This document shows positions 22,205-32,948 of a DNA stretch of 64,000 nucleotides, piece by piece. This DNA comes from Symsagittifera roscoffensis (taxonomy: Eukaryota; Xenacoelomorpha; Acoela; Convolutidae), in assembly GCF_963678635.1 (NCBI RefSeq), contig NC_087070.1, positions 53,296,750 to 53,360,749 on the forward strand, given 5' to 3'. The notes beneath the pieces are model-generated. The model was given only the letters and a program-made list of their open reading frames with translations. It was not told where the DNA came from and made no database searches. A program made the position numbers and the translations under genes. Position 1 is the first letter of the stretch. Each line of letters opens with the position of its first letter.

Positions 22205-25137
22205 AACTTAAAAACTTCCCCCTATTCTTGGTTGCACATTTTTTTTCATTCGGTCAAACCTTTGCTACCGTTTCAGAAGAATCCTTTTTAGCCGACCATT
22301 TCAAATTTTTTGGGCGCATTTGGCGCCAAATTACACTAGCTCTAGAGCAGAGCATACTACGCTAAGGAAGGTACCGGATTCATAAATGTTTTGAATCGGA
22401 ACATTCTCTGTGCTATTTAGAGATAGCAACAGAATAAATTCTCACGGGGAGGGGAGAGGAGGGGAGGGGAGGGCATAGTTTGGGCTACTACATTCTCGGA
22501 CTGCTCTCGAAACCCATCAAAAATTTAGCATGTCACCCAAAAAAATGAAGAAACTGAGGCAGATAACCACTTCTGTTACTTTATTTATCCTGGATGAAAC
22601 TTTGAAATTCAAAGAGAATATTGATTTACCAGATGAAAAAACTCACAAAGTTTTTCGGCATGCTTTTCAGAATGAGTAGAAATTTTTCACGTAACACCTT
22701 GTTCAATTAAGTAAAGTTTCTGCGCAACCACTTATTCAGTACGATCTTTCGGCATACAGTGCTACAAACAAAATAACAAGTGATATTCTAAACCAAAAAA
22801 AAACAATAGTTCAAGACCTTCTTCAGAAATTGTGATTCTAAGTGTTTAACATATTTTAAAAACAAAATATCCTCAAATTTAACTAAACTATTCTCGGCGA
22901 ACAAACTTTATGCAAATTAATGCAATTATTGTCAAATTTTTTAATGAAAAATGACCTGTGTATTTTTATATGAATTCGCAAATCAAAATGAAATAAGCAA
23001 TTTAACGGACAATCCTATGAACGCTCGAAGGGTGGCAGTAGCTGCGTATAAAATTTCTTTAGATGCGCCTCTTCCAAGGGTGCAAAAAAAGTTGAACTGT
23101 GTTATAAAAAACCATCCAAGTTTTATAAGTTTTATAACACCTGCAACTCGTTTCGAAGTTTTGAACTAAACGTCTTCAACTACTTTTTTGTATTGCTATA
23201 TTATGGACAATGAAAATTATTATAGAAAAATAATTTTTTTTCTTCTCCCTTAATTCATTCGTTTTTCGTTTTTTCTATTTTTTGTTTTTATGCGTACTTT
23301 TACACACCCGTTTCTTGTATGCATTTATTCAAATTATCTTACGACTGTAGTTAAAATATGTTAGGAGACATAATTCTCACTTCATGTAGATAAAATAGTG
23401 ATAATTTTTTTCCTGTCAGAAATACCTGAACCTACAATCCCGAGCAGATGTAATTTTATTTTGAAAAAAAAATCATTTTGCAAAGTTGTGTATATTTTCT
23501 GCCTGAAAACAATTTATCATCATCTAGTTGAGTGAAAATTTCTATGAAATAATACTTCAGTGACGTTCTCCCAAATAATGGCTTTGCAAAAATATAATTA
23601 AATTATTTTGTATCAGTATCCCATCTCTCTGCAATGCTATTTTGGAAATTTTATCATGAATTTAAAAAATCAATTTTTTGGAGTCTTGAATGAGTCGTAA
23701 TTTTGTAACGAACCTTTGCTGTTTTTGTTCAATCTTCGGCTATTGTCATATCTTCAAGGTAGAACTACTACGTTACTTCTGTAAAAACAATCAAAAATAA
23801 TGGAGGAACTGGCTCTCAAAGCGTGGAGTATCCGGCCTACCCAATATGGGACAGACTTTGCGGCCGGGATATCTTTGCAAATGCCTTCAAGTTGAACGAG
23901 ATTTTTTGTTTGTAATTATTCAATTGTTGAGCTTGAAGTTTGAGAAAAAATTGGTTAATGATTGTTATTTACTTTTTTTAAATCGTATGTTAGTCTTTTG
24001 GTCATTGAAGAAAGGCTATAAAATTATATTTTTTCTTGGTATCTTTTCCGGGTCTAGTTCCCCTTTTTATGTTCAAGGCTCAGATTTTTGGAAGCAAAAT
24101 TGGCAAATCAGCGAAAAGCACTTCGAATTTAGGAATTCATGGGGACATTGCTGATGATACCAAGGTTTCAGGACTTAATATGACTTAAATGTCCCGAATA
24201 TGCTATTTGACTCTAGAAAAGGCGTGTCACGTGACTTTCAAAATATGTACACAAAGTCATGGACCTCGACCCGGGTTTTCCCGTTGACCCACGGAATTTT
24301 ATTGGATTCTGCTGTCCAAACTTGCAAAATGACCATGCTTGCTGTTAGAATTCATAGTTTGTGCCCATATGGCCTGAAACATAAAACATCGAAGTCAACT
24401 CAAGTTTTGAAAGCTTGTATTATTTTAATCAACTATGACGTAAGTTGGATCAAAAAGTTTGTCAATTGTTTCAATAGCGATGTAAAAAATTGACACCGTT
24501 TGATCATTTCTATCGCAAAAATGGTCAAGATTTTCATCGGTTATTCAGAACTAAATAATCGAAAAACTTCATCTCCAAGAATTTACATTCTCTGCTAAAA
24601 TCCATCTTAAATCCATCTTAACTTGCAACGATATAATCCATCTGATCCTAAAAACTATATAATCCACAAAAATCCTTCCTAAGAACCTCAAAAAAGTTTT
24701 CGTTCAGCTCATATTTGAGTATTCGACACATTGCTGATTTCACTCCTCTGGACACATTTTGGCCAGCATATGGAACTGTGAGACGATGGCACCAGATGCT
24801 GAGACTCATTACTGACGTCACGCCCTATTGGTGTCAAGTCGTTCAGAACGTATCCTTTGCCGGTGATAGATCAGAATAATTCGTATGTGCAGTTTAAAAG
24901 CAGGCGTAAAATCAGATCCAAAGCATTTTTCTAGCCTATTCTTATGTAATCCGGATTTAAAGCTCATGTCATCCAAGCTGAAAGGTACAAATATGAGGAA
25001 AGGAAATTTTAAAAACAAAAAGAGGTGATTTTGTTCTCCGCCTCTCAGTCCAAAGGTTGGTGGATTGAGGCCCAACATAATCCGTGCTCATTGGTTGTGA
25101 GAGTGTAGCAACATGAAGGCAGTGTAAAAAAATTATC
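22205..25137. other. Long stretch without supported gene
   Basis: ORFs of 72-102 codons occur (22951-23169, 23846-24154, 24200-24493, 24818-25078 minus), but none has recognisable domains, exon-like borders or a conserved repeat partner. The only marked feature is the G-run cluster at 22446-22473. Confidence 0.4.
22446..22473 (+). other. G-quadruplex-type G-run cluster
   Basis: Four GGGG tracts and one GGG tract within 28 bases, separated by A or AGAGGA. This meets the usual four-tract sequence criterion for an intramolecular G-quadruplex. It is isolated in AT-rich DNA with no gene start nearby. Confidence 0.6.
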
Positions 25138-25140
25138 CCA

Positions 25141-25161
25141 CCCCCCCCCCCCCCCCCCCCC
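25141..25161 (+). repeat. Homopolymer C tract (21 C)
   Basis: Twenty-one uninterrupted C after CCCA. It is a simple sequence whose length is likely to be inaccurate in assemblies. Confidence 0.9.
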
Positions 25162-25581
25162 GCAACAAGTTCCTGTGCTCACCGCGTATTCTGATCAGTT
25201 ACCTATTTTACTCAGTGGAGAGATACCTGCTCATTTGTACAGGGGAAACCAGCAATTCGTTTCTGACTAAAAGAAAACGGTAACAAATAACAAATCAAAC
25301 AGACATTCCTTTCATATTTTCCCAATGGTATCACCGGAAAGGGAGGGGGGATGGATTATCAGTGCAATTTTTTGTTTCGCGAAAAAAAACTAATCCATCG
25401 CTTGAAAGCATATTTTTTTGCAGCTTTTATAGAAAAGTTGGAATATATATTTTAAGAATTGAACAAGCGGGGGCCCCTAGAAATCAATTCACAAAAGGAA
25501 GCGCACTTAGAAAAATTTCAACTAGATTTGAACTAGACAAACTAGATATTTCAGAAATAATCATTTTGACTCGAAGTGTAC

Positions 25582-26163
25582 CCGTACCCAGTAAATTTTC
25601 TAAAACAGATCTGAAACTCTTTATTTCTTGTGTGAGTTAATTTTCAGATCTGAAATTTTTTATCTCAGATCCTAGATAAGAGTTAACCAATTTCAGATTT
25701 GAAAATTATTTTTTTTTGATAAAAATCGAAAATTTCAAAATTTCGAATTGACTCTTGAAGTTTTGTTACGTGTCACGTTGAGCATGAAAATATTAAATTT
25801 AGATAGATAATTTCAGATCTGTCTTAGAAAATTTACTGGGTACGGGCATCATTGTTAATTTTGAGACCAGAAAAAGCCAAGAAAAAGAGAATTTCAGATT
25901 TGAAATATCCAAGAAAAAGAAAATTTCAGATCTGAAATACCCAAGAAAAAGAAAATTTCACATCTGAAATTAGATCTGAAATAGATTTTTTCAGATCTGA
26001 AATAACCAAGAAAAACAAAATTTCAGATCTGAAATTATATCTGAATAGCCCATGCTTAAAGTATCCAAGCGTTATTTAAACATTTCACAACCTATTTCAG
26101 ATCTGAAATTTAGATCTGAAATAGATAATTTCAGATCCGTTTTAGAAAATTTACTGGGTACGG
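25582..26163. mobile_element. MITE-like element with ~35-base TIRs and AGATCT palindrome array
   Basis: The left end (25582, CCGTACCCAGTAAATTTTC) and right end (to 26163, GAAAATTTACTGGGTACGG) are inverted repeats over about 35 bases with one mismatch. An extra right-type end sits inside at about 25818-25852, so the unit may be a 270-base element with a second end added. The interior is an array of the perfect palindrome AATTTCAGATCTGAAATT and variants. Between 25875 and 26035 these alternate with CCAAGAAAAAG in a ~30-base period. No transposase ORF and no clear target-site duplication are visible. Confidence 0.75.
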
Positions 26164-26427
26164 CATCTATCTTAATTTCAAGGACGACAAAATATTTTCA
26201 ATATCAATTGTTTTTCTTATGAGGGGAGCCTACTTTAAGTTCGCTTTTTTAGGACTTTAGGTGAATGTCTGCTTGAAAGTTTCTAAACAGGATCCTGATT
26301 TACTTTGCTACAGTAGTGCTAGGATTCCTAGTTCCATTCATGATTACATCAGATTACTACATCCACTCAAATCCTTTGGTTTGTCTTAATCCTTTTCTCA
26401 ATCTTTTAAAACAATCATTTAAGCCGT

Positions 26428-26617
26428 AACATTTCGAGGCCAAACTGTGTATTTTGTGAATTGTAAGCGGATTCAGCAATAAGGACGCTCCCTCTGTTCT
26501 TTTTTTGTTCTTTTCATTATTTTTGACAAACTTTTAACATGTTTAAAGACTTTTCGCTGGAATCCAGGAACAAACAGACACAAAATTTTGCGCCTATCGA
26601 GTTTGGCATTGTAATGA
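26428..26617. mobile_element. Short family B member (~190 bases)
   Basis: The left end CGAGGCCAAACTGTG (about 26436) and right end GAGTTTGGCATTGTAATG (about 26598-26615) are imperfect inverted repeats and match the family B terminus. The interior keeps one AAGCGGATTCAGC motif and the CAAAATTTTGCGCCTAT subterminal block. It is the only member where both ends can be proposed. Confidence 0.5.
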
Positions 26618-27650
26618 AAACGATATATAGTTAATTTCTAACAACAGAGTGATCGTTTCGCTACTGTTTACTGCCTTTTTACAGGTATTAAATTTATTTT
26701 AAAAAGGAATTTAGAACATTCAAAATGAAGCACCATCAGAAAGTTAGTCAATATTTCTCGAGTTTCTTGAAAAAGTTTTGCTATTCATACTTCCATTGAT
26801 ACTAGTTGGAAAGCTGATGACAACGAAACAAACAGGGGCAGATTTAGGGGAGAGAGGGACGCATCGGCTCTCAAGAATTTGGCATCTGAGGCACTAGTTT
26901 TTTCAGACTCAATTTTCGGATACCGACTCGAAAATTTCAGGGGGAGCGCGCGCAGAACAATGCCAATTTTTCTATCAAAACCGCCAACAAATTACCAAAA
27001 AACGGCACTTTGTCCACTTTTCTTCGTCTTTTTTTTTCGTCAAAAATTTGCCTGCGGTGCAAAAAAATTGCCAAAAAAGCTGTCTTTATTGTGCTACCAA
27101 ATGTCTCGGAGCCTGTCTCCTCCTTCAAAAACGTTATAATTGCATCTGTGAAAACTCATTCGAGAAACTTACCCGTGCTGATAAGAAATAATCTTTCATC
27201 AATTTGAATCAGTTTGAAATCGATTTACCATTCTGTTCGATTAAAAAAAACAGCCTGTTTGAACCAAACTTCCCGTGGATTTAAATTTTAAGAAGAAAGA
27301 GTTTCATTTTTGTAGACAAATTTTTACACACATTTTACGCACAGTTAAAATAATATATATTCATTTTTATTCAGCTTTTTTATAATAATTTCATGCAATT
27401 TACAAAAATTTTGTACTTTGAATTTTAGCGCGAAATTTTTAAATTTGTTGCAAAAATCTGAATGGAATTTTTGTTTCGAGGTGAAATGTAGTGTGAATAA
27501 AGTCTAAACGGATTAAAATGGTGCATAAATGGAAATTTTTTCATAGGCAGCTATTTTTAACGTTTTTTCGAGTGTTTATAGTATTTTAGCACAAAATTCC
27601 GTCAAAAATAGATAGTTAAATAGTCAAAATTTGTCTGAAGAAAAAAAAAC
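26618..27650. other. Non-coding stretch, nothing supported
   Basis: ORFs on both strands at 26879-27207 overlap each other and lack a recognisable domain. Otherwise the stretch is AT-rich sequence. Confidence 0.35.
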
Positions 27651-27654
27651 TTTG

Positions 27655-28226
27655 CTACTTCGCAAACCGCAACATTGCTACCTTTCTTTGATCTTCTTTG
27701 CTGTTTTGGAATCCACAAACAAATACTTAAAACATTGTACTTCTCAAAATCATTTCGAAAATAGGCGAATTTGCGGAATCCGCAACTGTATTTGCGGAAT
27801 CCAGAACATTTTGCAGAATCCACAAACAAATAATAAGACATGTCTTTAGTTACATTGAGCTGCTGCGGAATCCGCAGTTGCAAGCGGAGTCCCGAAATTG
27901 TAAGTGGAATCCGCAAAATGCAAGTGGAATCCGCATTTTGTTTGCGGATTCCACATACATTTTTCGGTTTCCGCACACACTTTGCGGAATCCACTTACAG
28001 TTGCGGAATCCAAAAACAACTAGCTATATTTTCTTGTTGCGGAATCCGCAACGAAAGAAATGTGCCGACAAAATTTACGTTACAGGTATTTGTACGCGGA
28101 ATCCAGGAAACTTTTGTAAGAGGAATACTCATTCATTTTGGAACATGTTTGTATCTGGATTCCAGGAATATACAGACACAAAATTGTGCGCCTATCCAGT
28201 GCACAGTTTGGCCTCGTAATGTCCGT
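27655..28226. mobile_element. Family B element, richest GCGGAATCCGC array
   Basis: At least a dozen GCGGAATCC-type motifs in both orientations lie between 27710 and 28110, several as TGCGGAATCCGCA. They are followed by the subterminal CAAAATTGTGCGCCTATCC and the end CACAGTTTGGCCTCGTAATG. The left part (27655-27790) matches 14772-14893 inverted. ORFs of 72-140 codons across it are rich in repeated Cys-Gly-Ile-Arg/Asn-Pro words generated by the DNA motif and are not genes. Confidence 0.65.
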
Positions 28227-28394
28227 CAATTTTTTTTCAAAAAAACTAGAATCTTGAATTGACAAGACCGTTTTATCGTAGTGTTGAGTTAATTATGCAA
28301 AAAAAGATATCGCAAATTGATTTTTACACGGCTTGTTTCATCTCTTCAAAATCAGTTTAGTTCGAGTTCAATCTCAGAATTTTCGGTTTTATGA

Positions 28395-28755
28395 CAATCT
28401 ACCCCATGCCAAATTGCCCTATGCCAGTTTACCCTAAAATTTACTCTAAAAATAGTTCAACTGGTCAGAGATAATTGAGCTTCCTATCTCGGTTTTAGGT
28501 CGCCGATGGGCGTGCTACGCGCGCGTCACCGCTTCGTGGCGATAACCGGCTCTAATTTTCGTAAAGAGACCTTGTAGGCAAGCACACAACAAATTGGCGC
28601 AACTGTCGCGATTTTGCTGTTGTCTCTCTGTCTTATTTTAGGCGTAGGGTAAACTGGCGTAGGGTAGATTGGCACAGGGTAAATTGGTACATAGGGTAGA
28701 AGGGCATAGCTTAAAACGGAATAGGGTAAAGTGAAATAGGGTAAGTTATCCTGCT
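28395..28755. mobile_element. Foldback-like element with GGGTAAATTGGCAT repeats
   Basis: The left arm 28395-28439 (CAATCTACCCCATGCCAAAT...) is the inverted complement of the right arm starting 28636 (TTTTAGGCGTAGGGTAAACT...). The right arm continues as a decaying array of ~15-base units (AGGGTA-A-TTGGCAT type) to about 28752. The ~195-base core holds a GC-rich patch (GCTACGCGCGCGTCACCGC). No ORF is meaningful. Confidence 0.65.
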
Positions 28756-29356
28756 ACCAAATTTTCAGTACGGGTAGCAGCGACAGAAAAAAAATTAACA
28801 CTTAAATCTTTTCTCTTTTTGCTCCAAAATTCCCAAAAAACTAAAATCCAAAAGTCCAATCGTCCTATAAATTAGCTTTTCTTTTTGAAATTCAGTTTCC
28901 AATTTCTTTTTACTTTGTGATTTGGGCTAATCAGATTCAAATAACAAGATCTTTTGGTCAGGAAATCAAAATGATCAGTTTTGGACGCCATAAAGAAAAG
29001 ATTCTGGTTTTTTACTCAACTGGACTGATACCTATGAAAAAATTGTAACAAGATTTTTTTCAGTTTGAAGGATATGGCTGTCATAATTGCATTCGAAAAC
29101 AACTAGAGCAAATTGAGAAGTACACGCGTTTTCCCTTGATACACCTTCCCACTTTTTTATTGTGTGCTTTCTTGTATTACAAATGTATCATGAGTCTGCG
29201 CAATTCAAAACAAATAACCAGAAGAAGATAGTTCATCATCTTCATTCAAAAATGCCTCTAATTACACATCAAGTTTTCATCGTAAAAACCTTGCACCAAA
29301 TTGCTTTATGTGAATATGCATTTTAGCTCTCGCTAATTTACGTCAAAAACTAAAAA
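28756..29356. other. Non-coding stretch, nothing supported
   Basis: AT-rich sequence with no ORF above background and no repeat partner recognised in the window. Confidence 0.35.
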
Positions 29357-29560
29357 ACAAGACTGCCCGTATCAAGGCGTAGCTTTGAGTGTTCCGACTG
29401 CATTTTAATTTCTAAATTTTGGAATAGTTTAATAGTTTTTAATAATATAATGATGAAAATTTTAAATAACAGAAAAAAAATCAAAAAAAAATTTTGAGGT
29501 GTTTTTGAAAATCATCCCCCACAGCTTTTTTTGAAGGTTTTTTTTCATGTCTCCAAAAAC
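29357..29560 (+). mobile_element. Old HF1 5' fragment
   Basis: ACAAGACTGCCCGTATCAAG, a decayed hairpin (CAAGGCGTAGCTTTG), GTGTTCCGACTGC and GAAAATCATCCCCCACA follow HF1 order for about 170 bases and then stop. Confidence 0.6.
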
Positions 29561-29714
29561 TTTTTTTTCGTGTTTTCGGAGATGTTCCTGTTTTTTAACT
29601 ACAAATATTTTATGCAGATAGTGTTGTATTAAATAACTACAAATAAATCTAACTTAATCTACTAAAAAGGAAAAAGAGCGTGCCTCAAGGCAATTTGGAA
29701 CTATTATGAGACAG

Positions 29715-30185
29715 ACAAGGCTACTCGTATATCAGGGCAAAGCCTTGAATGTTCCGACTGTCCTTTAATTCATATCGAATAGTTTTTGGAAAAAGAAAAC
29801 TTTGAAAACCTGTTTAGTTTGGACATTATCAAAGTTTGAAATAGTGAGTCGACGAAATTGATACGACCGATTCGCTAGCCTCAATTCAATTTGGAACATT
29901 TTTGTTGTGCGGGTTGATTCCTCGCGCATAATTAATTTTCGTTACGCTCTCAGCTTTATGAATTAAAACTTCAAAGCCCGCATAATTTAGTCCAAAACAT
30001 GGCCAATGTGGCAATTTTCAAACCCCCAGAACTTTACAAAAAGTAATTGGAGGTGAAAAATATAGTTTTTAAATGTTGACCTCAAAAATCGTTATCTTCA
30101 ATGGGTTACAAAAAGTTTTGTTGAGGACTATTATTTCGATAGGCGAAAATTGAATGAGTAAAAAAACACAACGAGGCTGAAGAAA
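29715..30185 (+). mobile_element. Old, diverged HF1 copy
   Basis: The start ACAAGGCTACTCGTATATCA, the hairpin CAGGGCAAAGCCTTG and GTTCCGACTG are recognisable. The middle has CAATTTGGAAC, CAATGTGGCAATTTTCAAACCCC and GGAGGTGAAAAATA in HF1 order, and the 3' half fades near AAACACAACGAGGCTGAAG. Confidence 0.55.
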
Positions 30186-30479
30186 GCCATGAGTGCACAG
30201 CGGCAGATAAAACTTTAAAACTGCTCTGCACTAAAAATTATTTGTGTAATTTCAAAAATCCCAAGGAGTCGAATGAACATATTCAAATTGATTTATGGGG
30301 CCTCACAAAAATTCTATACGAATCAGACAAATACGCATTATAGCGATAGATTGATTTTTGTCGTTGGCCCCTGGCGATGACATGTAACAAGAACAAATCC
30401 GACAGAATGTTGAAGCTCATATCAAAATTAATCACAAATCATGGGGTCCCTCGGTAAATATATACGGACCAAGTGTCTA

Positions 30480-31305
30480 GTTTCACCTCGAAGCCAATTA
30501 CTGGGTTTTGCAATGCCGAAGGCATAATTTCAGTGTACTCTCCCGTAAATGATCAGAGAGTGACAGTAATAAAATTATCTGTAAAAAGTTTATCATTCGT
30601 CGATAAATAAGTTTTTCAAAAACTTTGATAATTGCTGAAAGAAGGCTAATTGGCCGGTAATTATTAAAATCAATGTCACTTCCACTTTTGAATAAAGCAA
30701 TCACCTTGGCAATTTTGCAAATATCAGGAAAAGACTCTTTGATGAACATTTCATTAAAGCAAACAACCATGAGCTTCATAATGACTGGTGCACAAAGTTT
30801 GACCATCATATTACTCAACCAAATATTACTCAACCTATATCAAGACCAGTCGAATGTTTGTTTTTTAAATTCTTAATGACTTTTGCCATTTCGTCAATGT
30901 CAGTGGGAAAGAAAACAAAAGTATCGCAATTGCGAGTGATTGTATCAAAATATTTGAAATCCCCAATTTTTTTGAAAGTTGAGGTACAATGGTTACAAAA
31001 AAATTATTCAAATCATTTGCCTCTAACTTACTTGAAATAGTTTTCTTTTTTCCACAAAACTTATTAAAAACTTGAAACATTCTTTTTGAATCATTAGAGT
31101 TACCCAATTCATTGTCATACAACTTTAGCTTTTCTATCGCAATTTGTTTTTTTTTGGTTTCATTCCTCAATTGTTTGAACTTTCTTTTTGATTCATCATT
31201 GGGAAAAGTAATCATTCTTTTATGTGCAGTATCTGTATTGTTGCACAGTTTTTTGACATTTTTAGTTATCCCCGTTCTTTTCGAATGTTTTTTTTTGATA
31301 TCTAC
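30480..31305 (-). pseudogene. Dead non-LTR retrotransposon reverse transcriptase fragment
   Basis: On the minus strand, 31302-30865 encodes a basic linker region (KNVKKLCNNTDTAHKRMITF and following) of the kind found upstream of RT in Jockey/CR1/L2-type elements. 30833-30498 encodes the RT N-terminal block with ICKIAKVIALFKSGSDIDFN then NYRPISLLSAIIKVFEKLIY, the RT motif 1-2 region. A frameshift separates the two parts at about 30834-30864, and a further frameshift near 30530 scrambles the expected F-G-F-R-x-x-H-S-T stretch. The catalytic YxDD part and the 3' end are absent. It is an inactive fragment with no flanking target-site duplication identified. Confidence 0.85.
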
Positions 31306-31734
31306 TAATTAAGAAGGGCAAAACCTATCGAAAACATTAGTGAGGGAGTGATTAAATTTTTTTTGCGTCTCTCTTCAGTAATTGAATTCAGTTAGTTCAA
31401 TTACTTTATTTTTTCATCTATGAATTTCAAAATTTTTGGGAAAAGAGGAGCGTCATATAGGTACATTTAAGTTTATGCTAGTTATAAGTTTTCAAATTTC
31501 TGTGCATGGCATTTGATCATCGCGTCATGATTGATACCTGCCAACGGTCAAGTCCATTTCCAGGGGGTGCTAAAACATCGTCGTAGAGTGATTGATTGAA
31601 TTACAGATTGTTACGCTGACTTTATGATTCGTAACCTACACTTCTGGAATTGAAGTTTTGACACTACTTACTGCAACAAATTTTAAGGCCAAATAAAATA
31701 TTTGAAATTTTATCATGTTTTGTAAACTAGGTTT

Positions 31735-32274
31735 TTGTTCCGACTTTCGATACGAAAGTAACGGAATATTTGTGCTCGGGGTGGGTTTTTTTTTTCTTCA
31801 GACAAATTTCGACTTTTTAACTAGCCATTTTTGACGGAATTTTTTTTATCATTCGAAAGGTATTGTTGTCTTGAGTTTAAATTTGAAAAGATATTTCACC
31901 TGTGGTCATTTTTCGTAAAGTTATTAGGGTTTAAAGATTGCCATTTTGGCCATTTTGACCAATTTGGGACAATTAACGCGCGATATAACTCGCGCTATTA
32001 ACGCTTAAGCGGAGATTTAATCCGTCTTATAAATCGTTCCAAATTGGTTGAACGAAACTTATTTGCCATATTTGATTTGTTACAAGGAACGAAATCTATC
32101 ACTTTGTACTTTATATGGCGTGTGGGGGGATGATTTTCACAAAAAATCTTTAAAAATTTTTACAATTTTTTTTTTCATTTTTTTACATTTAATTTTTTCA
32201 TCTTATTTCTGCTTCATAGACCTTAAAAGGCAGTCGGAACATTCAGGGCTTCGCCCTGATACGAGCAGTCTTGT
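31735..32274 (-). mobile_element. HF1 element, complete
   Basis: It runs from TTGTTCCGACTTTCGATACG through the inverted repeat GCGCGATATAACTCGCGC to CAGGGCTTCGCCCTGATACG and AGCAGTCTTGT. Both end hairpins are intact, and the central inverted repeat has two changes. Confidence 0.85.
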
Positions 32275-32558
32275 CTTAGTTTTAAATCCTCGGAAAACAT
32301 CCCTTTATCCATGAATAAATACATCGCATCAATTTTTTAAATTAGTGAGGGACTGATTAAAAAATTTTTGCGTCTCTCTTCAGTAACTTAAAGTGATATT
32401 TCAAGTTGTCACTGTTGGTTTACTAGGTGCAAGCCAACTGAGGCGACTGGAGAAACGGACAATCATTTAAAATTTTATGAGAAACAAAACTAAAATCAGA
32501 ACGATAAACATTTGACAGTTGAATCGTTGATGTGAAAAACATTGAATCCAAAAACAGA

Positions 32559-32948
32559 ACAAGACTGCTCGTATCAGGGCGAAGACCTGAATGCTCCGAC
32601 TGCCTTTTAAGGTCTATGAAGCAGAAATAAGATGAAAAAATTAAATGTAAAAAAAATGAAAAAAAAAATTGTGAAAATTTTTTTAGATTTTTTGTGAAAA
32701 TCATCCCCCCACACGCCATATAAAGTACAAAATGATAAATTTAGCTTCTAGTAACAAAAATAACTTTACAAAAATTGATCACAGGTGAAATATTTTTTCA
32801 AATTTAAGCTCAAGACAACAATACCTTTTGAATGATATAAAAAAATTCCGTCAAAAATGGCTAGTTAAAAAGTCGAAATTTGTCTGAAGAAAAAAAAACC
32901 ACCCCGAGCACAAATATTCCGTTACTTTCGTTTCGAAAGTCGGAGCAA
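32559..32948 (+). mobile_element. HF1 element with ~150-base internal deletion
   Basis: Both ends are present (ACAAGACTGCTCG; CTTTCGTTTCGAAAGTCGGAGCAA), but the central CGCG inverted repeat is deleted: TTTAGCTTCTAGTAACAAAA joins directly to AACTTTACAAAAATTGATCA. The 5' hairpin has one stem change (CAGGGCGAAGACCTG). It abuts the next copy head to tail. Confidence 0.8.

Noticed and set aside
25870-26040. Regularly spaced repeats resembling a CRISPR array
   Set aside because: The repeats are palindromes inside a TIR-bounded element in an animal-like genome. The intervals are themselves repeats (CCAAGAAAAAG), not unique spacers, and there are no cas genes.
27602-28262. Cys-Gly-Ile-rich ORFs (130, 140 and 113 codons) across 27.6-28.3 kb
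   Set aside because: The periodic CGIR/NPQ words are translations of the GCGGAATCC DNA motif in different frames on both strands.
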